From assembly GCF_031180965.1 (NCBI RefSeq), contig NZ_JAPSLH010000003.1:124001-188000 (forward strand): 64,000 nucleotides of DNA. Direction: 5' to 3'. The position numbers and the translations under genes were made by a program. The DNA comes from Chelativorans sp. Its GTDB lineage: Bacteria > Pseudomonadota > Alphaproteobacteria > Rhizobiales > Rhizobiaceae. Below are positions 23,749 to 32,687 of the stretch, piece after piece. The notes under the pieces were generated by a model that searched no databases, was not told where the DNA came from, and worked only from the letters and a program-made list of their open reading frames with translations. How positions within the stretch are numbered: position 1 is the stretch's first letter; the number at the start of each line of letters is the position of its first letter.

Positions 23749-24318
23749 ATGACGCGCTTCAAGAGCTTCGCCTGCCTTCTCGGCCTGGTCTCGGGCATTG
23801 CCGGCTGCAGTGGAACGGACGCGCTCGACCTGTCGCCGTCGGCATCCATCGATACGGCAACGCCTTCCGGTGAGAACACTGCTTCCACCACGCTTACAGA
23901 GCAGACGACGGTGGGCGCGCAGGGGAGCGCGGCCACCGCCGCGGCAACGCAGGACGCGCGCCTCCAGTTTGCCCCGGTAATCGGCGCGGCAGCCGAAGCG
24001 ACGCAGCCGCTCTCCAGCCGGCTTTCCGCGCGCGCCGGTCAGCGCGGCCTCACCCTTGCGGGCGGCTCCGACGGAGCGACGCATATCATCAAGGGCTATT
24101 TCTCCACCATGACGGACGAGAAAGGCACGACAGTCGTCTATGTCTGGGATGTGCTCGACCCCGCCGGAAACCGCCTGCACCGCATCCAGGGGCAGGAAAA
24201 GGCCGCCGCCGGGGCTGAGGGCTGGTCCGCCGTCACCGGCGCCACCATGGAGACCATCGCCGACCGCACGATCGAAGAGTTGGCGGCCTGGCTGCAGGGC
24301 AGTCAATCGCGCGGCTAG
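23749..24318 (+). CDS. Putative lipoprotein of unknown function
   Basis: A 189-residue protein. Residues 1-21 are a lipoprotein signal peptide ending in the lipobox GIAGC (Cys21), so it is probably lipidated by Lgt and sits in the periplasm. A Ser/Thr/Ala-rich linker (about 22-75) is followed by a compact domain from about residue 75 (RLSARAGQRGLTLAGG, HIIKGYFSTMTDEKGTTVVYVWDVLDPAGNRLHRI, and a C-terminal helix METIADRTIEELAAWL). That domain resembles lipoproteins that form beta-sandwich folds, but I recognise no named family. The start ATG 23749 has GGGGAGA upstream. It stands 44 bases after the M24 gene and 104 before prs. Confidence 0.75.
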   Translation: MTRFKSFACLLGLVSGIAGCSGTDALDLSPSASIDTATPSGENTASTTLTEQTTVGAQGSAATAAATQDARLQFAPVIGAAAEATQPLSSRLSARAGQRGLTLAGGSDGATHIIKGYFSTMTDEKGTTVVYVWDVLDPAGNRLHRIQGQEKAAAGAEGWSAVTGATMETIADRTIEELAAWLQGSQSRG

Positions 24319-24422
24319 CCGGCGGGACATCCGCGGCGGCAAGGGTTTGGCCACACGCACTTGCAATCACGGGCAACACCGCTAAAAGCCCGCTATAGTC
24401 GAGGCGTGGCCGGGAACACTCC

Positions 24423-25355
24423 ATGAAGCTCTTTGCGGGCAATTCCAACCGGGTGCTGGCGGAGGCCGTCTCCCGCTACCTGAACATCTCGCTCGGAAAG
24501 GCGATGGTCCGCCGGTTCGCGGACCAGGAGATCTTCGTGGAGATTCAGGAGAATGTCCGCGGCGAGGATGTCTTCGTCCTGCAGTCCACATCCTACCCGG
24601 CCAACGATCACCTGATGGAACTGCTCATCATGATCGACGCCTTCCGCCGCTCCTCGGCGCGGCGCATAACGGCCGTCCTGCCCTATTTCGGGTATGCGCG
24701 GCAGGATCGCCGCACCTCGGGCCGCACGCCGATTTCGGCAAAGCTGGTGGCCAATCTTATCACGCGGGCCGGCGCCGACCGCGTTCTGACGCTCGACCTG
24801 CATGCCGGACAGATCCAGGGCTTCTTCGACATCCCTACCGACAATCTCTTCGCCGTGCCTGTGATGGCCCGCGACGTGAAGGCGCGCTACAACCTTTCCA
24901 ATGTCATGGTCGTGTCGCCCGATGTCGGCGGCGTGGTACGGGCGCGCTCGCTCGCCAAGCGCATCGACGCGCCGCTGGCGATCGTCGACAAGCGCCGCGA
25001 CCGGCCTGGCGAATCCGAGGTGATGAATGTGATCGGCGAGGTGCATGGCCGCGACTGCCTGCTGATCGACGATATCGTCGATTCCGGCGGCACGCTCTGC
25101 AATGCCGCCGAGGCGCTGCTTGCCAATGGCGCGACGAGCGTCACGGCCTATATCACCCATGGCGTGCTCACCGGCGGGGCAGTGGCGCGCATCACCGCCT
25201 CAAAGCTCAAGGAGCTGGTCATTACCGACTCCATTCAGCCGAGCTCGGCCGTCGAGGCTGCGCGCAATATCCGTGTGATCACCATCGCCGATCTGATCGG
25301 TGAGGCGATCTCCCGCACGGCCTCGGAAGAATCGGTCTCGAGCCTGTTCAACTAG
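24423..25355 (+). CDS. prs: Ribose-phosphate pyrophosphokinase
   Basis: A 310-residue enzyme that makes PRPP from ribose 5-phosphate and ATP, feeding purine, pyrimidine, histidine, tryptophan and NAD synthesis. Family marks: [20 protein letters not shown] at the start, [32 protein letters not shown] (ATP site), [19 protein letters not shown] (PRPP synthase signature) and the ribose-phosphate loop [10 protein letters not shown]. The length is standard. The start ATG 24423 has no strong Shine-Dalgarno. GCTATAGT at about 24394 may be a -10 box. It is convergent with the DUF488 gene (13 bases between stops). Confidence 0.97.
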   Translation: MKLFAGNSNRVLAEAVSRYLNISLGKAMVRRFADQEIFVEIQENVRGEDVFVLQSTSYPANDHLMELLIMIDAFRRSSARRITAVLPYFGYARQDRRTSGRTPISAKLVANLITRAGADRVLTLDLHAGQIQGFFDIPTDNLFAVPVMARDVKARYNLSNVMVVSPDVGGVVRARSLAKRIDAPLAIVDKRRDRPGESEVMNVIGEVHGRDCLLIDDIVDSGGTLCNAAEALLANGATSVTAYITHGVLTGGAVARITASKLKELVITDSIQPSSAVEAARNIRVITIADLIGEAISRTASEESVSSLFN

Positions 25356-25368
25356 GCTCGCCTGGCGG

Positions 25369-25755
25369 TCATCTGATGGCCGCTCCCCTCTCCGAAAGGA
25401 GTTCGCGCAACACCGAGCGATGGCAGCGGCCTTCGTCCTCGCAATAGCATCCGATGGAGAAGTCGGCGTGACGCGAGAGCGCTGCTAGGAGATCCAGCGA
25501 ATGGCGCGCCGCAGGCTCGTTCATCTCGGTGCGGAATGCGCGCACGAACGCTTTCCACTCCCCTTCCGTCGCGGCTGACTGGGCGCGCGTGACGAGCTGG
25601 GGGCTGGGCGAGAGTTCCGGGTACCAGACATCGTACCAATTCTCGGCCGCATACCGCTCCTTGCGCACGCCCCGCGGCGGACGGCGGACAGTGCCAATGC
25701 GCAAGCCTTCGTTCGGGAGGCGAGGCGCGCCGAGGCGGACGATGCGTATGGTCAT
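25369..25755 (-). CDS. DUF488 family protein
   Basis: A 128-residue protein with the DUF488 pattern: RIVRLGAPR..., then RPPRGVRKERYAAENWYDVWYPELSPS and the C-terminal SIGCYCEDEGRCHRSVLRELL. The last block contains the conserved cysteine, aspartate and histidine of the family (C-x-C-x5-C-H-R), which suggests a thiol or metal site. Function unknown. It is convergent with prs and lies 63 bases downstream of the LuxR-type gene on the same strand, possibly as a short operon. Confidence 0.9.
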   Translation of the reverse strand: MTIRIVRLGAPRLPNEGLRIGTVRRPPRGVRKERYAAENWYDVWYPELSPSPQLVTRAQSAATEGEWKAFVRAFRTEMNEPAARHSLDLLAALSRHADFSIGCYCEDEGRCHRSVLRELLSERGAAIR

Positions 25756-25818
25756 GATCGAACTCCGCGTGAAGGCAGGCCATACAACACGGCCGCAGCT
25801 TGTCGAAACGGTCGAGCG

Positions 25819-26979
25819 CTACTCTGAAGAACCCTTCGTCCCCAAACTTACCGGCGGTATCACCCTTTTTGCCAGCCGCATGAGATCGGCCTGGCGGCTG
25901 ATGCCGGTCTTCGCGAATATCTTGTTGAGATGGCTGCGTGCGGTTGTCGTTGCGATGCCCAGCGCACTCGCCGTTTCCGCCAATGTCTGTCCCGCAAGCA
26001 GCGACGTCAAGACACGCGTCTCGGCTGGGGTGAGCCCAAACGCGCGTGCTGCGGTTTCCGCCTCGCCCTGTTCGTCCGGATCGCTGCCGATGAAGACGGC
26101 CGCCACCGCCGAAGGCTGCATATTCGTGCGCAGATCGCCGCCCGCCATCGGTAGCACATGAGCAAAGAGCGGCGGCGCGTCAAAGTCGGTAAGACGGATA
26201 GCAAGGCCGGTCTTGCCCATGCCCGTCTCATCCCGCGCAGCCTGCTGGATCGCCGCATGCAGCTCCTTGGCGGCGGAGGGTGTCTTTGCCTCGAGAATCC
26301 CGCGCCTTTCCTGAATCACAGCACGATCGCGCAGCATGCGCTCCGCTGACCGGTTCGGATGCAGGATGGTGCCGCGATCATCGGTGAAGACAACGCCGCA
26401 GCGCAGCGCATCCAGCGCCTCCGCCATCCGCGCCCGCTCGATGGCACGAGCATCGAGCACGTTGCTGATCGTCACCGCACGCCTCAGATGCGGCAGAAGA
26501 CACTTGCCGAGCTCGATTTCTCGGTCGCTCATCACGCCGTCTCGCTCATGCCGCGTCACGACGATCTCCGAAAAATGCGCGCGCGTGTACATGAGAAAGA
26601 AATGGCTGACGTCGACAATACCCTGGGGCGTCAGGCAATCCTTTACATAGCGCGACGCTTTAAAGCGGCTGTCCGCGAGCTCGCGCGAGGCAACAAAGGG
26701 TTCGTCGAGCGAGATGCAGGACGAAAGCCATCCGGCCAGCACCGCATGGATCTCCGGCAGGTGCTTCGCCCGCTCCTCCAGCCATGGGCTCTCCCAGCCG
26801 ACAGCCTTGTTGATCAACAGCCGATTCTCACGCAGGTCGTTAAGGGACAATATCAGCGACTTCGCACGCAGAGCGTCGCCAATCTCGGCGAGCGTCCGCT
26901 CCCATAGCGACGGATCGAGCGTGCAGTCGTAAATCGAGCCGATGAGCTTCGAGAGAGCGGGCGCTGGCAGCATCCCCAT
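25819..26979 (-). CDS. LuxR-type helix-turn-helix transcriptional regulator with PAS-like domain
   Basis: A 386-residue regulator. The C-terminal domain (about 305-365) is a LuxR/FixJ-type helix-turn-helix: FGLTPAETRVLTSLLAGQTLAETASALGIATTTARSHLNKIFAKTGISRQADLMRL. A PAS-like region at about 175-290 (ALDALRCGVVFTDDRGTILHPNRSAERML) precedes it, and the N-terminal 160 residues (LIGSIYDCTLDPSLWERTLAEIG) resemble those of regulators often annotated in rhizobia beside transporters. No autoinducer-binding domain is seen. The start ATG 26979 is chosen because MGMLPAPALSKLIGSIYD is the usual opening. It is divergent from a LysE exporter gene (182 bases between), its likely target. Confidence 0.9.
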   Translation of the reverse strand: MGMLPAPALSKLIGSIYDCTLDPSLWERTLAEIGDALRAKSLILSLNDLRENRLLINKAVGWESPWLEERAKHLPEIHAVLAGWLSSCISLDEPFVASRELADSRFKASRYVKDCLTPQGIVDVSHFFLMYTRAHFSEIVVTRHERDGVMSDREIELGKCLLPHLRRAVTISNVLDARAIERARMAEALDALRCGVVFTDDRGTILHPNRSAERMLRDRAVIQERRGILEAKTPSAAKELHAAIQQAARDETGMGKTGLAIRLTDFDAPPLFAHVLPMAGGDLRTNMQPSAVAAVFIGSDPDEQGEAETAARAFGLTPAETRVLTSLLAGQTLAETASALGIATTTARSHLNKIFAKTGISRQADLMRLAKRVIPPVSLGTKGSSE

Positions 26980-27161
26980 GGTGCTCCATTCCAGGGCTCA
27001 AATGCGCATCGAAAAAGCCTCCTCGCCTGCAAAAGCGGACGGCTTCCTCCTGCCGTGTCTCCTGCAAATGAAGGATGCGCGGAAATAGAAGGTCATAGAA
27101 AGCTGCAGGATGTCAACGCGGAGCGGTTCTGCCGCGCATCCGGGTGCTCCAGAGACAAACC

Positions 27162-27794
27162 ATGTCCACCTCGCTCCTGCAACCATCAGCGCTGCTCCAG
27201 TTCCTGGCGGCCTATATGATCGTGGTGGTGACGCCGGGCCACATCGCGCTTACGACCGGCAGCCTCGCTTCCGTGCAGGGATTTGGCCGGACGATCCCGC
27301 TCATTGCCGGCATCGCGACGGGGACGGCGGTTCTGGCCGCATTTGTGGCGATCGGCGCTGTGCATTTTGCTGAAGTCTTTTCCTCTTCTGCAGCAAAGGT
27401 GGCGGGGGCCGCGGTGCTGCTGTGGCTGGCATGGCGCCTCGCCACGGCGGCACCGCCGGCGAGCGAGGACGTCGTGCAGCCACGAAAATTGCAGGCCGGA
27501 TTGTTCGCGGGCGGTTTCCTGATCAGTTTTCTGGCGCCTCAAAGCGCCTCGTTCTTTGCCGTCGCCTTCACCGGAATGATGCTGCCGATCCGGGAGATCG
27601 ACGAGGCGCTGACGGTGGCCGTGATCGCCGCGGTCTTCGGCGCTGGCTGGTATGCACTCGTGGCAGCGGCCTTGTCACATCCGGCTGCTCGCGCCCTAGC
27701 GATGCGCCGCTACAAACCGATCTGTCGCACGGCTTCCTCCCTGCTCGCCATTATGGCCGTCCTTTCGGTGCTCTCAGCCTTTCCATCCGGATAG
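27162..27794 (+). CDS. LysE/RhtB family amino acid exporter
   Basis: A 210-residue inner-membrane protein with five or six hydrophobic helices. The N-terminal FLAAYMIVVVTPGHIALTTGSLASVQGF carries the family pattern (usually PGP, here PGH, then a G-rich helix), and LISFLAPQSASFFAVAF takes the place of the common NPK element, so the motif is altered. The family exports lysine, homoserine, threonine or similar compounds. The start ATG 27162 is in the best position; a TTG at 27144 is in frame. It is divergent from the LuxR-type regulator. Confidence 0.85.
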   Translation: MSTSLLQPSALLQFLAAYMIVVVTPGHIALTTGSLASVQGFGRTIPLIAGIATGTAVLAAFVAIGAVHFAEVFSSSAAKVAGAAVLLWLAWRLATAAPPASEDVVQPRKLQAGLFAGGFLISFLAPQSASFFAVAFTGMMLPIREIDEALTVAVIAAVFGAGWYALVAAALSHPAARALAMRRYKPICRTASSLLAIMAVLSVLSAFPSG

Positions 27795-27811
27795 AGGCCG
27801 GGCCGCCCGCC

Positions 27812-27839
27812 TTGCGCCGCGCGGAAGCTTGGGCTATAG
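27812..27839 (+). promoter_or_regulatory. Candidate promoter of the rplY operon
   Basis: TTGCGC at 27812-27817, a 16-base spacer and CTATAG at 27834-27839, 140 bases before the rplY start. It is the best sigma-70-like match in the 184-base gap. Confidence 0.4.
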
Positions 27840-27978
27840 ACCCGCGGTCCGCATAGACACCCTTGGAGGCAATGCGGATGGAGGCCGGCCGGGCGCCACG
27901 GGCGCTTGCGGCGGCTTTCTCGTTTTCGGGGCCGGCATCGGCCGCCGGAAACGCTCCGAAACTTGAAAAGGAAATGCC

Positions 27979-28614
27979 ATGAGCCAGCAGTCTTACGAGC
28001 TGACGGCCGAGGCGCGCGAACGGGTCGGTAAGGGGTCCGCCCGGGCACTTCGGCGCAGCGGCAAGATTCCCGCCGTGATCTACGGCGACAAGAAGCCCCC
28101 CCTGTCGATCACGCTTCCCTACAAGGAAGTGTTTCAGCGCATCCATGCCGGCGGTTTCAGGACCACCATCGCCACCATTGATGTGGCCGGCGAGAAGATC
28201 CAGGTCCTGCCCAAGGACTACCAGCTCGATCCGGTGCGTGGCTTCGCCATGCATGTGGACTTCCTGCGCGTCGGTCGCAACACGGTCGTGACCGTGAACG
28301 TGCCGGTCCATTTCGTCAACGACGACAAGGCGCCCGGCATCAAGCGCGGCGGCGTGCTCAACGTGGTGCGCCACGAGGTCGAGTTCACCTGCCCGGCCGA
28401 CGCGATCCCCGACTTCATCGAAGTCGATCTGACGGGGCTGGATATCGGCGACTCCCTGCATATTTCGGCCGTGAAGCTGCCGGAAGGCGTGAAGCCCACC
28501 ATCACCGACCGCGATTTCACCGTTGCCACCATCGCCGCGCCGGCGGGGCTGAGGTCCGAGGAGGCCGAGGGCGGCGAAGCTGAGGCGCCACAGGCGGAAG
28601 GGAGCGAGGAGTAA
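27979..28614 (+). CDS. rplY: Ribosomal protein bL25 (Ctc type)
   Basis: A 211-residue protein of the long L25/Ctc form. The N-terminal part (about 5-95) is the 5S-rRNA-binding domain ([27 protein letters not shown], then [11 protein letters not shown] and [15 protein letters not shown]). The C-terminal TL5/Ctc domain follows ([34 protein letters not shown]..., [17 protein letters not shown]), and the end is an acidic tail rich in Glu, normal in alphaproteobacteria. The start ATG 27979 has AAAAGGAAA. pth follows after 27 bases, the standard order in this group. Confidence 0.96.
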   Translation: MSQQSYELTAEARERVGKGSARALRRSGKIPAVIYGDKKPPLSITLPYKEVFQRIHAGGFRTTIATIDVAGEKIQVLPKDYQLDPVRGFAMHVDFLRVGRNTVVTVNVPVHFVNDDKAPGIKRGGVLNVVRHEVEFTCPADAIPDFIEVDLTGLDIGDSLHISAVKLPEGVKPTITDRDFTVATIAAPAGLRSEEAEGGEAEAPQAEGSEE

Positions 28615-28641
28615 TCCTCCCCTCCTCCCGGGAGGCAAGAG

Positions 28642-29358
28642 ATGCTTCTCATCGCTGGGCTCGGCAATCCGGGCCCGCAATATGCCAATCACCGGCACAA
28701 TGTCGGCTTCATGGCGGCGGATGCTGTTCACCGCCGCCATTCCTTTTCGCCCTGGTCGAAGAAGTTCAGCGCCCTGGTGGCGGAGGGACGGCTCGGCACC
28801 GAAAAGGTGCTTCTGATCAAGCCGCAGACTTTCATGAACCTCTCCGGCCAGGCGGTCGGCGAGGCCATGCGCTTCTATAAGCTCTCGCCCGCCGACCTCC
28901 TCGTGCTTTATGACGAGCTGGATCTGGCGCCGGGCAAGGTGCGCGTGAAGACCGGTGGCGGATCGGGCGGCCACAACGGCATCAAATCTATCGACGCCCA
29001 TTGCGGGCAGGACTACCGCCGCGTGCGCATCGGTATCGGGCATCCGGGCGATAAGGCGCGCGTGACCGGCTATGTGCTCGGGGATTTCGCAAAAACTGAC
29101 AACGAGTGGCTCGACCCGCTGCTCGAGGCGCTGGCGGAGAATATCGGAATGCTGGTCGAGGGTGACCAGGCCGGCTTCATGAACCGCGTGAGCCTTGCAG
29201 TGAAAGGCAAGGAACCGGACGGCGACGCGGCGGCGCCGAAGCCGACGCAGAAGGGCCAAAGCCATATCCGCCAGGCGCGGCCCCACGCTCCTGCCAAGCT
29301 TCCTGACAGCGGGCCTATGGCTGCCATGCTAAAAAAGCTCTTTGGCAGCAAGGAGTGA
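28642..29358 (+). CDS. pth: Peptidyl-tRNA hydrolase
   Basis: A 238-residue enzyme that frees stalled peptidyl-tRNAs. The catalytic histidine is H19 in NHRHNVGFM, the asparagine is in [12 protein letters not shown] and the aspartate in [27 protein letters not shown] is the second signature. The C-terminal extension from about residue 195 (Pro/Lys/Gln-rich, then [10 protein letters not shown]) is longer than in E. coli and typical of rhizobia. It is coupled to rplY in one operon, with the RibD-like gene starting six bases after its stop. Confidence 0.96.
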   Translation: MLLIAGLGNPGPQYANHRHNVGFMAADAVHRRHSFSPWSKKFSALVAEGRLGTEKVLLIKPQTFMNLSGQAVGEAMRFYKLSPADLLVLYDELDLAPGKVRVKTGGGSGGHNGIKSIDAHCGQDYRRVRIGIGHPGDKARVTGYVLGDFAKTDNEWLDPLLEALAENIGMLVEGDQAGFMNRVSLAVKGKEPDGDAAAPKPTQKGQSHIRQARPHAPAKLPDSGPMAAMLKKLFGSKE

Positions 29359-29364
29359 TTCCGG

Positions 29365-29910
29365 ATGGCAGAGATCGGCAAGGACGATGTGATCTATATG
29401 TTCGCCATGAGCCTCGACGGCTTTATCGCGCGCGAGGACGGCGGCATCGACTGGCTTGACGAGTTTCCGCCAAATGCCGATTTCGATTTCGACGCCTTCA
29501 TGGCGTCGGTGACCGGCGTGGTCATGGGACGCGGGACCTACGACATAGTGAGGCGCCATGCGGAATGGCCCTACGCGAAATATCCATGCGTGGTGGCGAC
29601 GCGCCGGCCGACCGACGACCTGCCGGCAGATACGGAAGTCGTGGCCGGATCGCCGCAGGAGATGCTGGACAATCTGCGCCGCCGGGGCGCGAAAGGGCGC
29701 ATCTGGATCCTGGGAGGCGGCGAGATCGCGCGGCAGTTCATGGATGCAGGGCTCCTCGACACGATCGAGATCGGCACCATCCCGGTGATCCTTGGCAGCG
29801 GCATTCCCGCCTTTGGCGGCAAGCAGCCGGACCGCTGGTGTGATCTCGCCTTCGCCAAGGCGCTGAAGAACGGGGCCGTGCATTCGCGTTATACCGTCCG
29901 GCGCAAGTGA
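29365..29910 (+). CDS. Dihydrofolate reductase-like protein (RibD C-terminal domain)
   Basis: A 181-residue protein of the RibD_C/DHFR-like fold. The N-terminal YMFAMSLDGFIAREDGGIDWL and the later SVTGVVMGRGTYDIV and GRIWILGGGEIARQFMDAGLLDTIEIGTIPVILGSGIPAF match the family, often labelled deaminase-reductase domain protein. NADPH binding is likely; the substrate is unknown and it is not the RibD of riboflavin synthesis, since the deaminase part is absent. The start ATG 29365 has AAGGAG at 29350-29355, within the end of pth. Position inside the rplY-pth-ychF group suggests co-transcription. Confidence 0.9.
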   Translation: MAEIGKDDVIYMFAMSLDGFIAREDGGIDWLDEFPPNADFDFDAFMASVTGVVMGRGTYDIVRRHAEWPYAKYPCVVATRRPTDDLPADTEVVAGSPQEMLDNLRRRGAKGRIWILGGGEIARQFMDAGLLDTIEIGTIPVILGSGIPAFGGKQPDRWCDLAFAKALKNGAVHSRYTVRRK

Positions 29911-29995
29911 TAGGCACGTTCGGGCTTGACGATCGTCAACCCCTTCGCCCATAGCCCTGCCAACATCCTCTGAACGGCTCTACAGGATACCATCG

Positions 29996-31099
29996 ATGGG
30001 TTTCAAATGCGGCATCGTCGGCCTGCCCAATGTCGGCAAGTCGACGCTCTTCAATGCGCTGACGAGGACGGCGGCGGCGCAGGCCGCGAACTACCCCTTC
30101 TGCACCATCGAGCCGAACACCGGCGAGGTGGCCGTGCCCGACCCGCGACTGAGGAAGATCGCGGACATCGCGCAGTCGAAGGAGATCATCCCGACGCGCA
30201 TCTCCTTCGTGGACATAGCCGGGCTCGTGCGCGGGGCCTCTAAAGGCGAAGGGCTGGGCAACCAATTCCTGGCCAATATCCGCGAGGTAGATGCGATCGT
30301 GCATGTGCTGCGCTGCTTCGAGGATGAGGACATTACCCATGTCGAGGGCCGCATCGACCCGGTGGCAGATGCCGAGACAGTCGAGACAGAGCTGATGCTG
30401 GCCGATCTCGACAGCCTGGAGCGGCGCATCCTGCAGATGCGCAAGCGCGCCACGGGGAAGGACAAAGAGGCAGTTGCTGCGCTTCCCGTCATGGAGGGCG
30501 CCTTGCAGCTGCTGCAGGAGGGAAAGCCCGTGCGGCTGCTCTCCGCCGAACTTGACGCGGAGGGCAACCGCATCCTGCGCTCGCTGAACCTGCTGACCTC
30601 AAAACCCGTGCTCTATGTCTGCAATGTTGCCGAAGGCGATGCGGCGGCAGGCAATGAGCACACGGCAGCAGTGGAGAAAATGGCGGGGACGCAGGGTGCG
30701 AAGACCGTTGTCATCTCGGCTGCGATCGAGGCGGAGGTGGCGCAGCTTCCGGACGAGGAGGCCAAGGAATATCTGGAGGCGATGGGGCTGCATGAACCCG
30801 GTCTCGACAGGCTGATCCGCGCCGGCTACGAGCTCCTCGAGCTCATCACCTTCTTCACCGCCGGCCCTAAGGAGACGCGTGCCTGGACCGTGCAGAAGGG
30901 TGCCAAGGCGCCGCAGGCCGCGGGCGTCATCCATACGGATTTCGAGCGCGGCTTCATCCGCGCGCAGACCATAGCCTATGATGACTATGTCGGGCTTGGC
31001 GGCGAGACGCCAGCACGGGAAGCCGGCAAGGCGCGCGACGAAGGCAAGGACTATGTCGTTCAGGACGGCGACATCATGCTGTTCAAGTTCAACGTCTGA
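29996..31099 (+). CDS. ychF: Redox-regulated ATPase YchF (Obg-family)
   Basis: A 367-residue P-loop protein. G1 is GIVGLPNVGKST near residue 5, G3 is SFVDIAGLVRGASKGEGLGNQFL; the usual G4 NKxD is replaced (YVCNVAE), which makes YchF prefer ATP over GTP, as is normal for the family. A coiled-coil region lies around 130-200, and the C-terminal TGS domain begins near LELITFFTAGPKETRAWTV. It binds ribosomes and is linked to translation fidelity and oxidative stress. It stands 85 bases after the RibD-like gene and 11 bases before the first MaoC gene. Confidence 0.97.
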   Translation: MGFKCGIVGLPNVGKSTLFNALTRTAAAQAANYPFCTIEPNTGEVAVPDPRLRKIADIAQSKEIIPTRISFVDIAGLVRGASKGEGLGNQFLANIREVDAIVHVLRCFEDEDITHVEGRIDPVADAETVETELMLADLDSLERRILQMRKRATGKDKEAVAALPVMEGALQLLQEGKPVRLLSAELDAEGNRILRSLNLLTSKPVLYVCNVAEGDAAAGNEHTAAVEKMAGTQGAKTVVISAAIEAEVAQLPDEEAKEYLEAMGLHEPGLDRLIRAGYELLELITFFTAGPKETRAWTVQKGAKAPQAAGVIHTDFERGFIRAQTIAYDDYVGLGGETPAREAGKARDEGKDYVVQDGDIMLFKFNV

Positions 31100-31110
31100 G
31101 GCGAGCGGCG

Positions 31111-31578
31111 ATGGCGGAAAAGAGATGGGCCTTCGAAGATTTTCAGGAGGGGCAGGTTTTCCAACTGCCGAGGCGGCACGTCCCTGCCGATGAGATCATC
31201 GAATTCGCCAGCGAGTTCGACGCCCAGCCCATGCACATGGACGAAGAAGCCGGGCGCGCGAGCCTCCTCGGCGGACTGGCGGCTTCCGGATGGCACACCT
31301 GCGCCGTGTTCATGCGCATGATGTTCGACGGCTTTCTGCGCGACTCCACCTCCCAGGGCTCGCCGGGCCTGAACGAGCTGCGCTGGAGGCGTCCAGTCCT
31401 GGCAGGCGACACGCTGTCCGGGCATTCCACGGTGCTTTCGAAGCGGCGGCTGAAATCCAAGCCCGATGTGGGGCTCGTCACGTTCCGCCATGTCGTGGCC
31501 AATGACCGCGGAGAGACGGTGCTCGATGCCGAGAACCCGATCTTCTTCCGCCTGCGCGAGCCGGAGGGGTCGCAATGA
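31111..31578 (+). CDS. MaoC family dehydratase, first of a pair
   Basis: A 155-residue hot-dog-fold protein. It has the hydratase 2 motif with the catalytic Asp and His (EFDAQPMHMDEEAGRAS), then GGLAASGWHTCAVFMRMMFD, and RWRRPVLAGDTLSGHSTVLSKRRLKSKPDVGLV. Such proteins hydrate enoyl-CoA thioesters as homo- or heterodimers. Its stop overlaps the start of a second MaoC gene by ATGA, and the two sequences are alike through the first 65 residues, so this is a tandem duplication that may form a heterodimer. It follows ychF after 11 bases. Confidence 0.92.
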   Translation: MAEKRWAFEDFQEGQVFQLPRRHVPADEIIEFASEFDAQPMHMDEEAGRASLLGGLAASGWHTCAVFMRMMFDGFLRDSTSQGSPGLNELRWRRPVLAGDTLSGHSTVLSKRRLKSKPDVGLVTFRHVVANDRGETVLDAENPIFFRLREPEGSQ

Positions 31579-32045
31579 GCCTGGATGAATTCCTGCGGAT
31601 CGGCGAAACGGTCACGCTGGGCAGCCACACATTTTCTGCCGATGAGATCAAGCGCTTTGCCGAAAGGTACGACCCGCAGCCCTTTCATCTCGACGAGGAG
31701 GCGGCGCGCCGGAGCATCTTCGGCGGTCTGTGCGCTTCGGGCTGGCATACCTGCGCCATGTGGATGCGGTATAATCTCCAAAGCATGGCGCGCACGAAGG
31801 AAGCTGCCTGGGAGGGACCAGGGCCGCGGCCGCAATTCGGCCCCTCCCCCGGCTTCTCCAACCTCAAATGGCTGAAGCCGGTCTATGCCGGCGATACCAT
31901 CACTTTCACGCGCCGGGCGCTTTCGCACCGCCCCCTTTCCTCGCGGCCCGGCTGGCGGCTTTTGTCCCTCATGGGAGGAGCGTCGAACGGTGCTGGGGAC
32001 GCCGTTCTGGAATTCGAGAACACGGTACTGCTGAAGGTGGAGTAG
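31575..32045 (+). CDS. MaoC family dehydratase, second of a pair
   Basis: A 156-residue paralogue of the gene before it. The catalytic motif reads RYDPQPFHLDEEAARRS, followed by GGLCASGWHTCAMWMRY and LKWLKPVYAGDTITFTRR. The middle carries a short insert (TKEAAWEGPGPRPQFGPSPG) that the first copy lacks. It overlaps the first gene by four bases, so the two are made together in equal amounts. The substrate acyl-CoA is unknown. The stop lies one base before the stop of the convergent apt gene. Confidence 0.92.
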   Translation: MSLDEFLRIGETVTLGSHTFSADEIKRFAERYDPQPFHLDEEAARRSIFGGLCASGWHTCAMWMRYNLQSMARTKEAAWEGPGPRPQFGPSPGFSNLKWLKPVYAGDTITFTRRALSHRPLSSRPGWRLLSLMGGASNGAGDAVLEFENTVLLKVE

Positions 32046-32046
32046 C

Positions 32047-32592
32047 TCAGTGCCCTTCGAAGGCCACGAGCGTGCGCACGTCAACCCCGAGCGCCTCCAG
32101 CCTTGCCCGGCCGCCGAGATCGGGCAGGTCGATCACGAAGCAGGCGGCGACGATCTCGGCGCCCATCTGCTTGAGGAGCCGCACCGCCGCTTCGGCTGTG
32201 CCGCCCGTGGCGATGAGGTCGTCCACGAGGATCACCTTCTCGCCTGGCGCGACAGCGTCGATATGCATCTCCATCTCGTCGAGCCCGTATTCGAGGCTAT
32301 AGGCCACGCGCACGGTCTGATGCGGCAGCTTCCCCTTCTTGCGGATGGGAATGAATCCTGAGGAGAGCTGATGCGCGATGGCGCCGCCCAGGATGAAGCC
32401 GCGCGCTTCAATGCCGGCGATCTTGTCGATCTTTGAGCCGGCATAGGGATGGACAAGCTCGTCCACCGCACGGCGGAAGGCGCGAGCATCGCCAAGAAGC
32501 GTGGTTATGTCGCGAAAGAGGATGCCGGATTTGGGGTAGTCCGGGATTGTGCGGATCGCGGCAATCAAAGTTTCTTCGACGGATTGTTTCAT
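32047..32592 (-). CDS. apt: Adenine phosphoribosyltransferase
   Basis: A 181-residue purine-salvage enzyme that joins adenine to PRPP to make AMP. The PRPP loop is [16 protein letters not shown]; other marks are [15 protein letters not shown] (here [12 protein letters not shown]), [17 protein letters not shown] and [10 protein letters not shown]. The start ATG 32592 ([13 protein letters not shown]) is preferred over a TTG six bases upstream. apt next to the cytochrome bc1 operon is a familiar order in rhizobia. It is separated from petC by a terminator at 32641-32663. Confidence 0.96.
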   Translation of the reverse strand: MKQSVEETLIAAIRTIPDYPKSGILFRDITTLLGDARAFRRAVDELVHPYAGSKIDKIAGIEARGFILGGAIAHQLSSGFIPIRKKGKLPHQTVRVAYSLEYGLDEMEMHIDAVAPGEKVILVDDLIATGGTAEAAVRLLKQMGAEIVAACFVIDLPDLGGRARLEALGVDVRTLVAFEGH

Positions 32593-32640
32593 CGGCAAAA
32601 GCCCTGTTCCCCTTCCTTTTGCCCCGCCACCGCGCCAATG

Positions 32641-32663
32641 AAAAGGGCGCCCGAGGCGCCCTT
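32641..32663 (-). terminator. Rho-independent terminator of petABC
   Basis: On the minus strand, a perfect 9-pair stem (AAGGGCGCC with GGCGCCCTT), a three-base loop and a short T-run, 25 bases beyond the petC stop codon. Confidence 0.85.
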
Positions 32664-32687
32664 GAAATTACTTGATCGTTGGACCGC

